Shown here: in pieces, positions 42,740 to 51,915 of the stretch
Numbering within the stretch: the first letter of the stretch is position 1
Layout: each line of letters begins with the position of its first letter
From: DATAVK01 sp036267755
Lineage (GTDB): Bacteria > Actinomycetota > Actinomycetes > JAFAQI01
Direction of reading: 5' to 3'
Assembly: GCA_036267755.1 (NCBI GenBank)
Contig: DATAVK010000021.1
Coordinates: forward strand, 1-64,000
Length of the DNA stretch: 64,000 bases
The notes under the pieces: model-generated
Told to the model about the DNA's origin: nothing
Database searches by the model: none
Seen by the model: the letters and a program-made list of their open reading frames with translations, nothing else
Position numbers and translations under genes: made by a program

Positions 42740-43084
42740 ATGGTCAACGTCGATCGCGAAGAGTTCGAAGAGCTCGTCGGGCAGGGACTCGACTCGATCC
42801 CGGAGTGGCTCTCGCACCAGATGCGCAACGTCGTCGTGCTCGTCGAGGACATGGGGGCATCGCCCAACCTGTTGGGGCTCTACGAGGGCGTGCCGCTCAC
42901 CGCGCGCACCACGTCGTACTCAGGGATGCTGCCGGACCGGATCACGATCTACCGGATCCCGATCCTCCGCCACTGCGCCACCCGCGAGGATGTGGTGCGC
43001 CAGGTGACGGTCACTGTCGTCCATGAGGTCGCGCACCATTTCGGCATCGGTGACGAGAAGCTGCACGAGCTCGGCTGGGGTTAG
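42740..43084 (+). CDS. Small metallopeptidase-family protein (zincin-like, HExxH)
   Basis: This 114-residue cytoplasmic protein carries the zinc-binding HEVAHHFGI motif near the C-terminus, preceded by VREDVVRQVTVTVV-like strand and helix (visible as TREDVVRQVTVTVVHE). It matches a conserved actinobacterial 'metallopeptidase family' of single-domain zincins; no substrate or activity is established. It is probably co-transcribed with the rhodanese, five bases upstream. A GC-rich hairpin follows the stop. Confidence 0.88.
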   Translation: MVNVDREEFEELVGQGLDSIPEWLSHQMRNVVVLVEDMGASPNLLGLYEGVPLTARTTSYSGMLPDRITIYRIPILRHCATREDVVRQVTVTVVHEVAHHFGIGDEKLHELGWG

Positions 43085-43097
43085 CGCACCTGACGGC

Positions 43098-43135
43098 GGG
43101 GGCGTCGCCATGCCCCCCAGCCTTGGCGACGCCCC
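43098..43135. terminator. Hairpin terminator between metallopeptidase and polysaccharide genes
   Basis: Perfect 12-base arms GGGGGCGTCGCC (43098-43109) and GGCGACGCCCCC (43124-43135) enclose a 14-base loop. The hairpin begins 14 bases after the metallopeptidase stop and lies between that gene and the convergent synthase gene, so it may terminate from either side. There is no T-run. Confidence 0.75.
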
Positions 43136-43211
43136 CGACCCAGATCGGGCGGCGACTGAGCAATCGCGCCCTTCCCCCGTGACCCCGTGCGGTCATGCCG
43201 ACCGTGCAGCA

Positions 43212-44798
43212 TCAAGAGTCGAGGGTGGCGTCGTGTGATACCTCGTCGACCCGGATTTCTTTCGTGAGTGGTTGGCGGCGGACCCGGTGGGCGAGCCGGA
43301 GTGCCGGCGCGGCGCCACAGAGCAGGACCGTGACGTGCAGCAGCGCGAAGCCGACGTTGTTCAGGGTCGACGGCGACCGGCTGCTTGCCAGCACGTAGCC
43401 CGAGCTGCCCAGCAGGATGGCGACCGCGATCAGGGACGGCAGCACCGCCTTGGGCTGCCAGCCCGAGCCGGCATGTTTGGGCGTGACGACGAAGCGGCCG
43501 GGTCGCCGGAGAACCGCCCGGACGCTCGACACCACGTGAACCCACCAGCTGGTCGCGGCCAGCGCGAAGCCACCGAAGGAATAGCAGCCTTGCCCGGCGC
43601 GCGCCACGATCAATAGCGACAAGCCGAAGTACGGCGCGAAGTGAACCAGGAACTGGTCAGCGCCGGCGGTCGCGAGCGGCTGCTCGCCGGTGAGCATTCG
43701 GGTCACTGGGAGGCTCATGTAGATGAGCAGCGTCCATCCGCTGAGGAAGTACATCGACGAGAGCAAGTACTGCAGCCGCAATCGGATCGGAAGCCGGGCA
43801 CGCAGGATGGTGCCGATCGCCGACAGGCAGCCGCGGGACCATCGCAGCTGCTGGCCGACGTAGGACCCCATGTCGGTCGGACCGAGTCCGCACGCCAGCA
43901 CCTCGGGGACGTAGACGGTGCGCCAGTTTCGTTCGTGCAGCTTCACCGACAGCTCGAAGTCTTCGGTGAGCGAGTCCTCGGGAAAGTCGCCGGCGTCGGA
44001 CAGTGCCGTACGACGGAGAACGACGTTGGTGCCCCCGCAGAACATCGCACCGAGCGCGTCCTTGCCCCGTGCGATCGACCCGAAGAACAGTGACTGCTGC
44101 GCCCAGGCGGCGGCCGCGACGGGACTGTCGGCGGTGTTCGCGTAGTACTGCGGTGTCTGGACCAGGGCGACCTTCGGATCGGTGAACTCACCGAGCGTCC
44201 GTTCCAGCAACTCCGGACGCGGCACGTGGTCGCAGTCCAGCACCAGCACGAACTCGCTCGCGGTGTCCTGTAAGGCGTGGTTGATGTTTCCGGCCTTCGC
44301 CCCAGTGTGATGCGGGCGGCGGATGCAGGTCGCACCATTGCGGTCGGCGAGCTGCTGCATCGCCGGGTCATTGCCGTCATCGAGCAGGTACACGTGCACC
44401 CGCGCGCCGCGCAGCCGGCCGGAGGCCGCAACCGTCGGTTCGACGACCTCGACCGACTCGCCGTACACCGGAATGAGTACGTCGACGTCGACCGTTCTGG
44501 GTAGCTCACGAGGAACCACCCAGCGCGGTCGCTTGACGACCGTCCAGCAGAACCCGGCCGCCTGCACCAGGTTGAACAGCTCAGCGGCGATCAGCGGGCC
44601 GTACAGCAGTGGGTCACCGATGCGCGCCGGAGTGAGCAGCCAGCCGAAGTACCAGACGGCAGCCAGGACCTGGACCACGACGATCAGTCGCGTCACCGAT
44701 CTCCGACGCGGCTCCGCGGCGGCATTCCACGCCGGCGGTGCCAGCCGTGGGTCGCCGGGCGCGCCCTCGACATCGAGGGACGTGAGCAACTCAGTCAC
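43212..44798 (-). CDS. Processive glycosyltransferase of the cellulose/chitin synthase type (GT2)
   Basis: This 528-residue membrane synthase probably polymerises and exports a beta-linked glycan. Diagnostic motifs are DVLIPVYGESVEVVEPT, LDDGNDP, GAKAGNINHAL, the VLDCDHV aspartate motif, SLTEDFELSVKLHERNW and QQLRWSRGC, equivalent to Q(Q/R)xRW of BcsA. Two hydrophobic spans precede the catalytic domain and about five follow. No PilZ domain is present, so direct c-di-GMP activation of the BcsA kind is not visible. GTG 44798 overlaps the stop of the fusion gene as GTGA, with GGGAG five bases upstream. It is the last gene of the cluster. Confidence 0.9.
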   Translation of the reverse strand: MTELLTSLDVEGAPGDPRLAPPAWNAAAEPRRRSVTRLIVVVQVLAAVWYFGWLLTPARIGDPLLYGPLIAAELFNLVQAAGFCWTVVKRPRWVVPRELPRTVDVDVLIPVYGESVEVVEPTVAASGRLRGARVHVYLLDDGNDPAMQQLADRNGATCIRRPHHTGAKAGNINHALQDTASEFVLVLDCDHVPRPELLERTLGEFTDPKVALVQTPQYYANTADSPVAAAAWAQQSLFFGSIARGKDALGAMFCGGTNVVLRRTALSDAGDFPEDSLTEDFELSVKLHERNWRTVYVPEVLACGLGPTDMGSYVGQQLRWSRGCLSAIGTILRARLPIRLRLQYLLSSMYFLSGWTLLIYMSLPVTRMLTGEQPLATAGADQFLVHFAPYFGLSLLIVARAGQGCYSFGGFALAATSWWVHVVSSVRAVLRRPGRFVVTPKHAGSGWQPKAVLPSLIAVAILLGSSGYVLASSRSPSTLNNVGFALLHVTVLLCGAAPALRLAHRVRRQPLTKEIRVDEVSHDATLDS

Positions 44799-47509
44799 TG
44801 GTACTCCCACACCTTCACGTTGGCGAACGACCAGGTCCGCACCAGGTGTCGGTGCGCGGACAGGTCCTTACGTAGTGCTGAGATCTGCTGCTTCTCACCA
44901 CCGACCGTGAAGAAGCTGGCCAGCACGAACACGTGCGGAGCCTGACCCGTCCGAGCTGTCACCTGGGAGGCCGATCCGTTGGCCTGCAAGTAATGCAGGT
45001 CCGGCTGGTAGTAGTTGGCCACATCGCCCAGATAGCCAGGGGTGAGGATCACGTCATCGCCGGGCGCCGCGTGGCGGGCCACGGTCTGCAGCGAAGGCGC
45101 GAAGTCGTACCGACGCGGGTTGTTGCCGTTGACCTGCTGGTCCCAGAGTCCCAGCCCGAGCGAGACGCCCAGCACGCTGCACAGCGCGATCACGCCGGTG
45201 CGGCTCCGCGGCCAGGTTGCCGCGGCGCGCGCACCGAGGATCACGATCATCGGGACACAGCCGATGAAGTACCGCAGGTCGAACAGGAACTGTTTCTGGG
45301 TGCCGAGCAGGAACATCCCGGCAACTGGCAGCCCGCCGACCGCCGCCACGCTGAGTGTGGACAGCGAGCGACCGCGGCCGAGCAACGCGAGGCTCACCAG
45401 CATCGCGGCGGGCCACAACGCACCGAGCTGTGTCATGACCGGATTGGAGTGGTACCCCCAGGTCGCCCACAGCAAGTTCGCGATCAGGCTGTACGCCGTG
45501 AGCCCGGTCTGGGTCGTCGTCGACGTACCGGTGTTGGTCGGTGCGCCGAAGCCCCGCCCCGCTGACTGGTTGGTCGAGAACTGCTGATGCACGAACGGGA
45601 CGAGGGGAGCGACGAGGAGCGCGACAACCGCGAGGCTCGCGGCCCAGCCCAGCAACGTCCGGCGCACCGGCTCACCCCGACGCCAGCGCGCGATGACGAC
45701 GGTCAGGAAGACCAGCTGCTGCGAGGCGATCACGAGCACCGTGAAGTACTGGGTGTAGACCAGGCCGGCGGTCGCCGCTGTGTACGCCGCCCACGCCACG
45801 ACGCTCCCGTTGCGCAGCACGCGGACCTGCGCCCACACCGCCAGCACGGTGAGCAGCATGAACATCGAGTACATCCGGGCCTCCTGGCTGTACCAGACCG
45901 CCTGCGGAGCCAGCACGGTGAAGCCGGCGGCGATCAGAGCGGTACGCCGGTCGAAGAGGTCGCGCACCAGCCCGAACATCGCGGGGATCAGCGCGACGCC
46001 GAGCAGGATCGACGGCATCCGCACCGAGAGGGGACCGAACCCGAACGCCCGGACCCATAGCCACAGCACGGTGAAGTAGCCCGGCGGATGCACGTCTGTC
46101 GTGCGCAGGTTCGTCAGCATCCCGGTGTACGTCATGTGCGCCTGGGTGACGCTCGTTGCCTCGTCGACCCAGAGGCCGCGCGTGACGATGAGCCGGACAG
46201 CGGCGGCCGCCACGGTCAGTCCCAGCACTATCCAGAAGGTGGGGGAGGGACGTCGTTGTCGTTGTTGTCCCTGTCGTTGTCGTGATGTCGTCAGCTGGGT
46301 GATGCCGAGGGAGGCCGCGAGTGTCGCGACGCCGACCTCGGTGCCGGTGGCGACACCCGCGGCGGTGCGTGGCGCGAGCAGGATCCACCCGACCTGCACG
46401 GCAATGGCGACGGCGGCCAGGAGGGTCACCAGCTGGCCGTGGCCTCGCAGGCACAACCGGGCGGCGTAAAGCCGGGCGATGCCGAGCAGTGCCATCGCGC
46501 CGAGGTACGGCACCGCGACCGAGCCGATGCCGGCGTACCGGTCACCGAGCAGCACCCGGTAGCCGGACCCCGGAATCAATGCTGCCGCAAGTGTGAGAAC
46601 GCCACCGAGCAGCGCCGCGGCGGTCAGCGCGACGAGGAAGGGCCGGCGGTCGCCGTCCCGGTCGGAGCCCAACCGTGGCAGCAGCACCAGTGGAACGGTC
46701 GCTGTCGCGAACGCCGAGATCCCACCGAGCGTCGACACCGCCGCGAAGGACCAAGCCGCTGCGCCGAGGAGCCGGTTGGCGAGGACGATGTCGATGTTCT
46801 GCAGCAGGGTGAGAACCGTGAACGTCGCTGTTGTCGTGGTGGCCACCGCGGCTGTGGTTGGCCGGGTGGCAACGGATCGTCCGACGGGAGATTGCCGAGT
46901 CGCGATCAGACCAACCAGCAGCGCCAGGTAACCGCCGAGCACGACACCGAGCGCGGCGCCGGTGGCGCCGGCCAGGTGCATCATGACCAGACCCGGCCCC
47001 AGCCGAACGATGGGCTCGGTGATAAGGGTGGCGACGGCGGCCGCCGGGCGGGTGGCGCCGTACAGCCGGCCCCGGATGATGGCGAGCGCGGCCGAACCCG
47101 GCAGCGCCACACCTAGTGACGCGATCAGCTGCCAGGGCAGGTGAAGCAGGCCACCCAGCGGTGCGGAGGCGGCGGCGATGAGCAAGCCCGCCGGCACGGC
47201 TCCTCGCATCGCCCAGGACGTGGTGTTCCGCGAGTCAGGAGCGGCCGCGGTGCCGGCGGCTAGACCCGTGGTCGGGACCAGCAGGAGCAGGTACAGCGCG
47301 AGGAATGTCGCGAGCTGCGAGAAGCCGCTGCCGGTCAGGGTGTGTGCCGCGACGAGCGCGAATCCCATGTTGCCGAGGCCCGACAGTCCCTGCCCGACGG
47401 CCACAAGGCCTTGCTCGGTGACCAGGCGTCGCACGCTGACGCGAGGTGCGAGCGATGGCGGCGCGGTGAGCTCGACCGGGTCGGCGAGTGTGGTCGTGGT
47501 CAGGGTCAT
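44795..47509 (-). CDS. Fusion of a polysaccharide flippase-like domain and a family 39 glycosyltransferase
   Basis: This membrane protein of about 904 residues joins two polytopic parts. Residues 1 to about 405 resemble Wzx/MATE-type lipid-oligosaccharide flippases (LVAVGQGLSGLGNMGFALVA, LVMMHLAGATGAALGVVLGG) with about 12 hydrophobic segments. After a Gln/Arg-rich linker (RQRQGQQRQRR, near residue 415), the second part resembles GT39/ArnT-type glycosyltransferases with LWVDEATSVTQAHMTY, DVHPPGYFTVLWLWVRAFG and VWYSQEARMYSMFML, then a periplasmic tail. The GT39 part should use a lipid-linked sugar outside the membrane. Its start overlaps the upstream gene by four bases. Confidence 0.82.
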   Translation of the reverse strand: MTLTTTTLADPVELTAPPSLAPRVSVRRLVTEQGLVAVGQGLSGLGNMGFALVAAHTLTGSGFSQLATFLALYLLLLVPTTGLAAGTAAAPDSRNTTSWAMRGAVPAGLLIAAASAPLGGLLHLPWQLIASLGVALPGSAALAIIRGRLYGATRPAAAVATLITEPIVRLGPGLVMMHLAGATGAALGVVLGGYLALLVGLIATRQSPVGRSVATRPTTAAVATTTTATFTVLTLLQNIDIVLANRLLGAAAWSFAAVSTLGGISAFATATVPLVLLPRLGSDRDGDRRPFLVALTAAALLGGVLTLAAALIPGSGYRVLLGDRYAGIGSVAVPYLGAMALLGIARLYAARLCLRGHGQLVTLLAAVAIAVQVGWILLAPRTAAGVATGTEVGVATLAASLGITQLTTSRQRQGQQRQRRPSPTFWIVLGLTVAAAAVRLIVTRGLWVDEATSVTQAHMTYTGMLTNLRTTDVHPPGYFTVLWLWVRAFGFGPLSVRMPSILLGVALIPAMFGLVRDLFDRRTALIAAGFTVLAPQAVWYSQEARMYSMFMLLTVLAVWAQVRVLRNGSVVAWAAYTAATAGLVYTQYFTVLVIASQQLVFLTVVIARWRRGEPVRRTLLGWAASLAVVALLVAPLVPFVHQQFSTNQSAGRGFGAPTNTGTSTTTQTGLTAYSLIANLLWATWGYHSNPVMTQLGALWPAAMLVSLALLGRGRSLSTLSVAAVGGLPVAGMFLLGTQKQFLFDLRYFIGCVPMIVILGARAAATWPRSRTGVIALCSVLGVSLGLGLWDQQVNGNNPRRYDFAPSLQTVARHAAPGDDVILTPGYLGDVANYYQPDLHYLQANGSASQVTARTGQAPHVFVLASFFTVGGEKQQISALRKDLSAHRHLVRTWSFANVKVWEYQ

Positions 47510-48639
47510 GTCGACGGCTCCAGCCGCAGCCCGCCGATGCTCTCGACCGGCGGGGTGGCGAGGCCGGTCATCAACCGGAGCAGGTCGAAGCCGGAGTGGG
47601 CGGCCGCGATCTCCGACTTCACGGTCGCAGGCGCCGGGGGCGGGTAGTGCAGCGCGGCCTGGATGGCGGCGGTCACCGATGCGGCGTCCGCGTCGACCCC
47701 CACCTTCGGCTGACCCAGCCGGTTCGCCAGCGACGATTGCTTCGAGTCGTGGACCAGGCTCAGGCACGGCGCACCGGCGGCAGCCGCCGCGACCTGGGCG
47801 TGGAACCGCATCGTCACGACCAGCCGCGCGCCCCGGAGTCGCCGGATGGCGTCGGTCAGGCTGCGCGGCGGGTCGGTGATCTGCACCGACCCGGGGATCG
47901 CCGCCGCGAGCTGTCGCGAGAAGGCGAGATCGTCGTCGCTGCTGCCGTCGACCTGCCAGGGGTCGAGTCGGACGCGCAGACCTGACGCCTGCAGATCGCC
48001 CAGCGTGGCGCCGAGATCACGGCGCACTGAGTCACCAACCGCCCACCGGCTCGGTACGACGACGACCTGGTCGGAGCGCAGCGACTCGGTGGTCGGCTCG
48101 TCGACGAGCGTCCAGGCGGCGTCGGCTCCTACCCGCAGCGGGGCCGGGACGCCGCACGCGACGAGCCGCTCAGCCGAGGCCTCGTCACGGACGATCAGCA
48201 GGTCGGCCTGCGCGGCGAGCCGACGCGCCAGGCTGGACGCTGCCGGTGTGCCCAGCGCGCCGGTTCCCACGCCGACCATCAGTACGGAGCAGCCACGAAG
48301 CCGGGCGTACGCGCTGATCGCGAAAGCGTTGCGCAGCAACGACAACGGCGACCGGCCGGTGCTGCTCGGCAGCGTCTTGAACACCGTCCCGCCGGCGAAG
48401 ACCAGTGCTGTCGACCCAGCCACCGCGCGCTGTAGTGCGCGCTTGGACGAGGACGAGATGACGGGAACACCGTGATGCGCGTGGGTGTGCTCCGGGTCGG
48501 CAGAGGCCACGGTGATGTCGGCGCCGGCCAGCCCATGCAGGAAGGCGCTCAGCAGCGCCTCATCACCCGGGTTGCGTTGGCCGAACGCCCCGGCGAGGAG
48601 CACCGAGGGTCGGCCGGTCCCGTGTCGGCGCGCGCTCAT
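47506..48639 (-). CDS. Polysaccharide pyruvyl transferase family protein
   Basis: This 377-residue GT-B-like enzyme probably adds a ketal-linked pyruvate to a sugar in the polymer, as CsaB, WcaK and ExoV do. Visible features are SVLLAGAFGQRNPGDEALLS at the N-terminus, typical of the family, VVTMRFHAQVAAAAAGAPCL and SLVHDSKQSSLANRLG in the C-terminal half. Pyruvylation adds negative charge and can anchor S-layer-type proteins. The ATG overlaps the glycosyltransferase stop upstream and its own stop overlaps the fusion gene start, so all five cluster genes are translationally coupled. Confidence 0.9.
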   Translation of the reverse strand: MSARRHGTGRPSVLLAGAFGQRNPGDEALLSAFLHGLAGADITVASADPEHTHAHHGVPVISSSSKRALQRAVAGSTALVFAGGTVFKTLPSSTGRSPLSLLRNAFAISAYARLRGCSVLMVGVGTGALGTPAASSLARRLAAQADLLIVRDEASAERLVACGVPAPLRVGADAAWTLVDEPTTESLRSDQVVVVPSRWAVGDSVRRDLGATLGDLQASGLRVRLDPWQVDGSSDDDLAFSRQLAAAIPGSVQITDPPRSLTDAIRRLRGARLVVTMRFHAQVAAAAAGAPCLSLVHDSKQSSLANRLGQPKVGVDADAASVTAAIQAALHYPPPAPATVKSEIAAAHSGFDLLRLMTGLATPPVESIGGLRLEPST

Positions 48640-49829
48640 GCGGCCCGCAACCCGTCGTACACCTCGAGGTGGCGTCGGGCCACCGCCTGCCAGCCTCGTT
48701 CGTGACGCAGATGTGCGACGGTGTCGCGCAGTCCCACCAGCTCCTCAGGTCGGGTCGAGAGTCGGTCGAGTCGGGCCGCCAGATCGGGCACGTCGGTGAA
48801 GCCCAGCGAGGGCGGCAGTCCGCTGGTCTCGCTCATCGCACGCGAGACGAGAACCGGCGTTTCGTGTGCCAGCGCGAGGGCGAGAACGCCGCTGCTGGCA
48901 TGCGGGGTCGGGTAGGGAAGCACCGCGACATCGGCGGAGCGAAACCAACGAGGAACATCCTCGTCGGAGACGTAACCGGTGAACCGCGCGATATCGCCGT
49001 ACCGCTGCTCGAGCGTCCGGGCGTAACCGTGCCGGGCTTCGAGCCGGGGATGAGGGCCGCCGGCGATGACGAGATTGACGCGACCACCGAGGTGTCGCGC
49101 CGCTTCGGCGGCGAGCTCGATTCCTTTGTACGGCGCGATGAATCCGAAGCACAGCACCGTGATCCGGTCGTCGAGCCCCAACGTTGCGCGGGTCGCCTGA
49201 CGGTCATTGTGTGCCGTGACCGCTTCGATGCCGTGCGGGATCGTCACCGCGCCAGGCACGACGGCAGCGAACGCTGGCTCATGGACCAGGACGGCGTCGG
49301 CGAGCGACCGGATGCTGCGTTGTACGGAGCGGATCCCGAGCCGGGCAGCCGCCGGCGGGACGCCGATGCGGTGCATCCGGGTGTAGGCCGAGTCGATAGT
49401 CGCGGGGTCCACTACCTGGTGCATCGTCACGACAGTGCGCGGCCCGGTGTCGCTGCCCGCCTTTCGATGCTGGCGGGCGCGTGCCAGCCCGCCGACCAGG
49501 CCGGGCACGGCGCTCGGCCCGCCGTAGAGGAACAACTCGTGCTGGAGGTGGATCACCCCGGCGCCGGTCGCGCGGGCGTGGGTGAGCGCTCGGGGCAGCG
49601 CACCCGAGCCGGCGCGGAACGGACGGCTCACCGCGACCGGACCGTCGTGACCGGTCAAGGGCTCGCCTAGCTCCGCAGGCGCGATCACCTGCACCTGGGC
49701 GCCCTCGCCGGCCAGCGCGTGGGCCAGGTTCGAGGCGTACGACGCCACGCCGCTGTGGCCGCCATGACGCACGCCGGCCCGCGGATACGGCGTGACGAGC
49801 GCCACATCTGGCCTGATCTCAGTGGACAT
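48636..49829 (-). CDS. Family 4 glycosyltransferase
   Basis: This 397-residue retaining GT-B enzyme probably builds the repeat unit on a lipid carrier. The N-terminal half starts with VALVTPYPRAGVRHGGHSGV and carries GAGVIHLQHE; the C-terminal half has the nucleotide-sugar site ITVLCFGFIAPYKGIELA, the VSDEDVPRWFRSADVAVLPY loop and SSGVLALALAHETPVLVS, equivalent to the EPFG region of the family. It overlaps the upstream GT2 gene by 11 bases and the downstream pyruvyl transferase gene by four, indicating one operon. Confidence 0.92.
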   Translation of the reverse strand: MSTEIRPDVALVTPYPRAGVRHGGHSGVASYASNLAHALAGEGAQVQVIAPAELGEPLTGHDGPVAVSRPFRAGSGALPRALTHARATGAGVIHLQHELFLYGGPSAVPGLVGGLARARQHRKAGSDTGPRTVVTMHQVVDPATIDSAYTRMHRIGVPPAAARLGIRSVQRSIRSLADAVLVHEPAFAAVVPGAVTIPHGIEAVTAHNDRQATRATLGLDDRITVLCFGFIAPYKGIELAAEAARHLGGRVNLVIAGGPHPRLEARHGYARTLEQRYGDIARFTGYVSDEDVPRWFRSADVAVLPYPTPHASSGVLALALAHETPVLVSRAMSETSGLPPSLGFTDVPDLAARLDRLSTRPEELVGLRDTVAHLRHERGWQAVARRHLEVYDGLRAA

Positions 49830-50619
49830 GGGTCACCAGCTCGTTCTCGGGTGCGGCCACCGGGTACTCGGCCGGCTCGTCGGGATAGGCCGCGACCGGG
49901 TGCCGGACCGGCATCACGCGGTGATGCAGCCACAGCTGCAGCATCGACACGGCCATCCGTCGGCCGTCCCGTCCGGCTTGCAGTCGGGAGTCCTGCTGGT
50001 CCAGCCAGATCGTGGGAACCTCACGCAGCCGCAGACCGAGCGCCCGCGCGGTGACCAGCAGGTCAACGTCGAACAGGAAGTCGCGACTCGACAGCAGCGG
50101 CAGCAGCAGGTCCATCGCGTCGCGACGGAAAACCTTTGCGCCGCACTGGGTATCGCGGTACGGCAGCCCGAAGACCCGCCGGACGCCGTGTGCGAAGCCC
50201 ACGCTGGCGATCCGCCGGCTGAGGGCGCGACGCCGTTGTTGGGGGACTACGGCAGCCGGGTGCCAGCGGCTCGCGATTGCACCGTCGACGTCACCGGTGG
50301 CCACCGAGTCGGCGAGCCGGAGCAGCTCCGACGGCGGTGTCGCGCAGTCCGCGTCGACGAAGGCGAGCAGGTCGGTGTCGATGGAGCGGAACATCTCCAT
50401 GATCACGCCGCCCTTGCCCAGCTTGGGAAACCGGCGGAGCTCGACCCGAGGATCGCTAAGCGCATGAGCGCGCACGACGTGTTCAGTACGGTCGGTGCAG
50501 TCGTCGAGTGCCACGAAGAACCGGGTTTCCGGGTCGACGCAGACCGTGCTGTAGGCATCGAGCGTGGGCCCGATCCGTGATTCTTCGTTGTGGGCGGGAA
50601 AGACGATGGCCAGACGCAT
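49819..50619 (-). CDS. Family 2 glycosyltransferase (dolichyl-phosphate synthase-like)
   Basis: This 266-residue protein should transfer a sugar to polyprenyl phosphate or another lipid. It begins LAIVFPAHNEESRIGPTL, the nucleotide site of GT2 enzymes, and has LLAFVDADCATPPSEL (DxD), GAIASRW and FRRDAMDLLLPLLSSRDF-like segments. There are no clear membrane spans, so it is cytoplasmic or peripheral. As the first gene of the operon it may make the polyprenyl-linked sugar donor for the GT39 part of the fusion protein. Its ATG lies 118 bases from the divergent GH8 gene. Confidence 0.9.
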   Translation of the reverse strand: MRLAIVFPAHNEESRIGPTLDAYSTVCVDPETRFFVALDDCTDRTEHVVRAHALSDPRVELRRFPKLGKGGVIMEMFRSIDTDLLAFVDADCATPPSELLRLADSVATGDVDGAIASRWHPAAVVPQQRRRALSRRIASVGFAHGVRRVFGLPYRDTQCGAKVFRRDAMDLLLPLLSSRDFLFDVDLLVTARALGLRLREVPTIWLDQQDSRLQAGRDGRRMAVSMLQLWLHHRVMPVRHPVAAYPDEPAEYPVAAPENELVTHVH

Positions 50620-50737
50620 GGGATCTCCGTTGGTGCTCGAGGGAGCTCGGGGGGAGGTCGTGTGTGCTGACGGTGGGCTCGTCGAATGCGACGCTAGAGG
50701 CTCATAGCGACATGCAGATTAAATCTAGGAAAAAGGG
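50620..50737. promoter_or_regulatory. Divergent promoter region between polysaccharide operon and GH8 gene
   Basis: This 118-base region separates the first polysaccharide gene from the divergent glycanase gene and must contain both promoters. The stretch near 50712-50737 (CAGATTAAATCTAGGAAAAAG) is strikingly AT-rich for this genome and ends with a purine-rich ribosome site. I see no clear operator; the local AATGCGACGCTA resembles the arm of the palindrome at 11239, possibly by chance. Confidence 0.55.
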
Positions 50738-51895
50738 ATGTCTCTAGTGAGCAACCGGACCTATCGCTTCGAAACACTACACGACTCCTCGCCACCCCCT
50801 CGAACCGCGGTTGCGTTGGTATTGCTCATGATCTTGGTCATCACGGCATGTGCACCAGTGACGAAAACGTCCGTCGGAGGGCAGCAACCGAACGCTGTCG
50901 CGACGGCACATCACCAGTCGCCAACGGCGGCCGCACATTCGTTTCTGTCGCGTTACGTCGATCCTGACGGGCGGGTCGTGCGGCACGACCAGGGCGGCGA
51001 CACGGTGAGCGAGGGTCAGGGCTACGCACTGTTGATCTCCGTTGCCATCGGAGATCGTTCGACGTTCGCGTCGGTGTGGCACTGGACCCGGGTGCATCTG
51101 CAACAGCCGTCGGGGGCGCTGGCGTTTCACTGGTCAGGCGGGCGTGTCGTCGACACGACTCCGGCGACGGACGCCGACCTGCAGACGGCGTGGGCGTTGT
51201 CGATCGCGGCGACCCGCTTCCACGACCCGTCGTACGCGACAACCGCGAAGCGGATCGCGAAGGCCACGGTCACCGAAGACGTGGGGTACGACGACGCCGG
51301 TCGTCCGACGCTCAGCGCCGGCCCGTGGGCGATCACCCGCGGCAAGCCGACCACCGTCGAGCCGGGTTACTGGACGTTTCCGGCTGAGCAGGCGATGGCG
51401 TCGCTCACCGGCGACAACCGCTGGCGTAACCTTCCGGCCTCCGACCTCGCGCACCTGAAAGCGTTGAGTCGCAACGGATCCGTGCTGACGCCCGACTGGG
51501 CGGAGCTAGGCGACGGGCAGTCGCCACACCCCGTTAATGGCCCCCAGGGCTCGCCCATCCAGGACGGTCCCGACGGGATGCGCGCCATGGTCTGGACTGC
51601 CTGCACGCCGGGCGGTCGTCGCCTCGACGCCGCATGGTGGCGACTGGTCTCGAGCAGCGCGACTGCCGCGCCGTTGACACGAGGCGTAAACGGTACGGCG
51701 ACGTCCTCGGACGTGGCGGCGCTGAGTGCGGTGTCCGCAGCGGCCGCTGCCGCGGCAGCCGGGAATGACGGGGACCGTGACGCGTTGCTCGACCGCGCGA
51801 CGGCCATCGACGAGCGGTACCCCACGTACTACGGCGCCGCGTGGGTAGCACTGGGTCGACTACTGCTCACGACGAACACGTTGGCCAACTGCTGA
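50738..51895 (+). CDS. Secreted family 8 glycoside hydrolase (endoglucanase-like) lipoprotein
   Basis: This 385-residue exported glycanase has a signal peptide with a lipobox-like ITAC near residue 38. The GH8 fold shows the catalytic acid glutamate (E92) in DTVSEGQGYALLI, then SGGRVVDTTPATDADLQTAW with the base aspartate near D147. Family 8 enzymes act on cellulose, chitosan, lichenan or xylan; in cellulose systems BcsZ is the GH8 partner of the synthase. It is divergent from the polysaccharide operon that contains a cellulose-synthase-like protein, so trimming of that polymer is the likely role. Confidence 0.88.
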   Translation: MSLVSNRTYRFETLHDSSPPPRTAVALVLLMILVITACAPVTKTSVGGQQPNAVATAHHQSPTAAAHSFLSRYVDPDGRVVRHDQGGDTVSEGQGYALLISVAIGDRSTFASVWHWTRVHLQQPSGALAFHWSGGRVVDTTPATDADLQTAWALSIAATRFHDPSYATTAKRIAKATVTEDVGYDDAGRPTLSAGPWAITRGKPTTVEPGYWTFPAEQAMASLTGDNRWRNLPASDLAHLKALSRNGSVLTPDWAELGDGQSPHPVNGPQGSPIQDGPDGMRAMVWTACTPGGRRLDAAWWRLVSSSATAAPLTRGVNGTATSSDVAALSAVSAAAAAAAAGNDGDRDALLDRATAIDERYPTYYGAAWVALGRLLLTTNTLANC

Positions 51896-51915
51896 AAGGG
51901 AGCCGCGGTGCGGAT

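Noticed and set aside
43212..44798. Direct c-di-GMP control of the synthase through a PilZ domain
   Set aside because: No RxxxR or DxSxxG motif of a PilZ domain is visible in the 528-residue protein.
46240..46300. Triplet-like GTT/GTC run in the fusion gene as a microsatellite or CRISPR-like repeat
   Set aside because: It encodes the Gln/Arg linker between the two domains, is short and irregular, and has no spacers.
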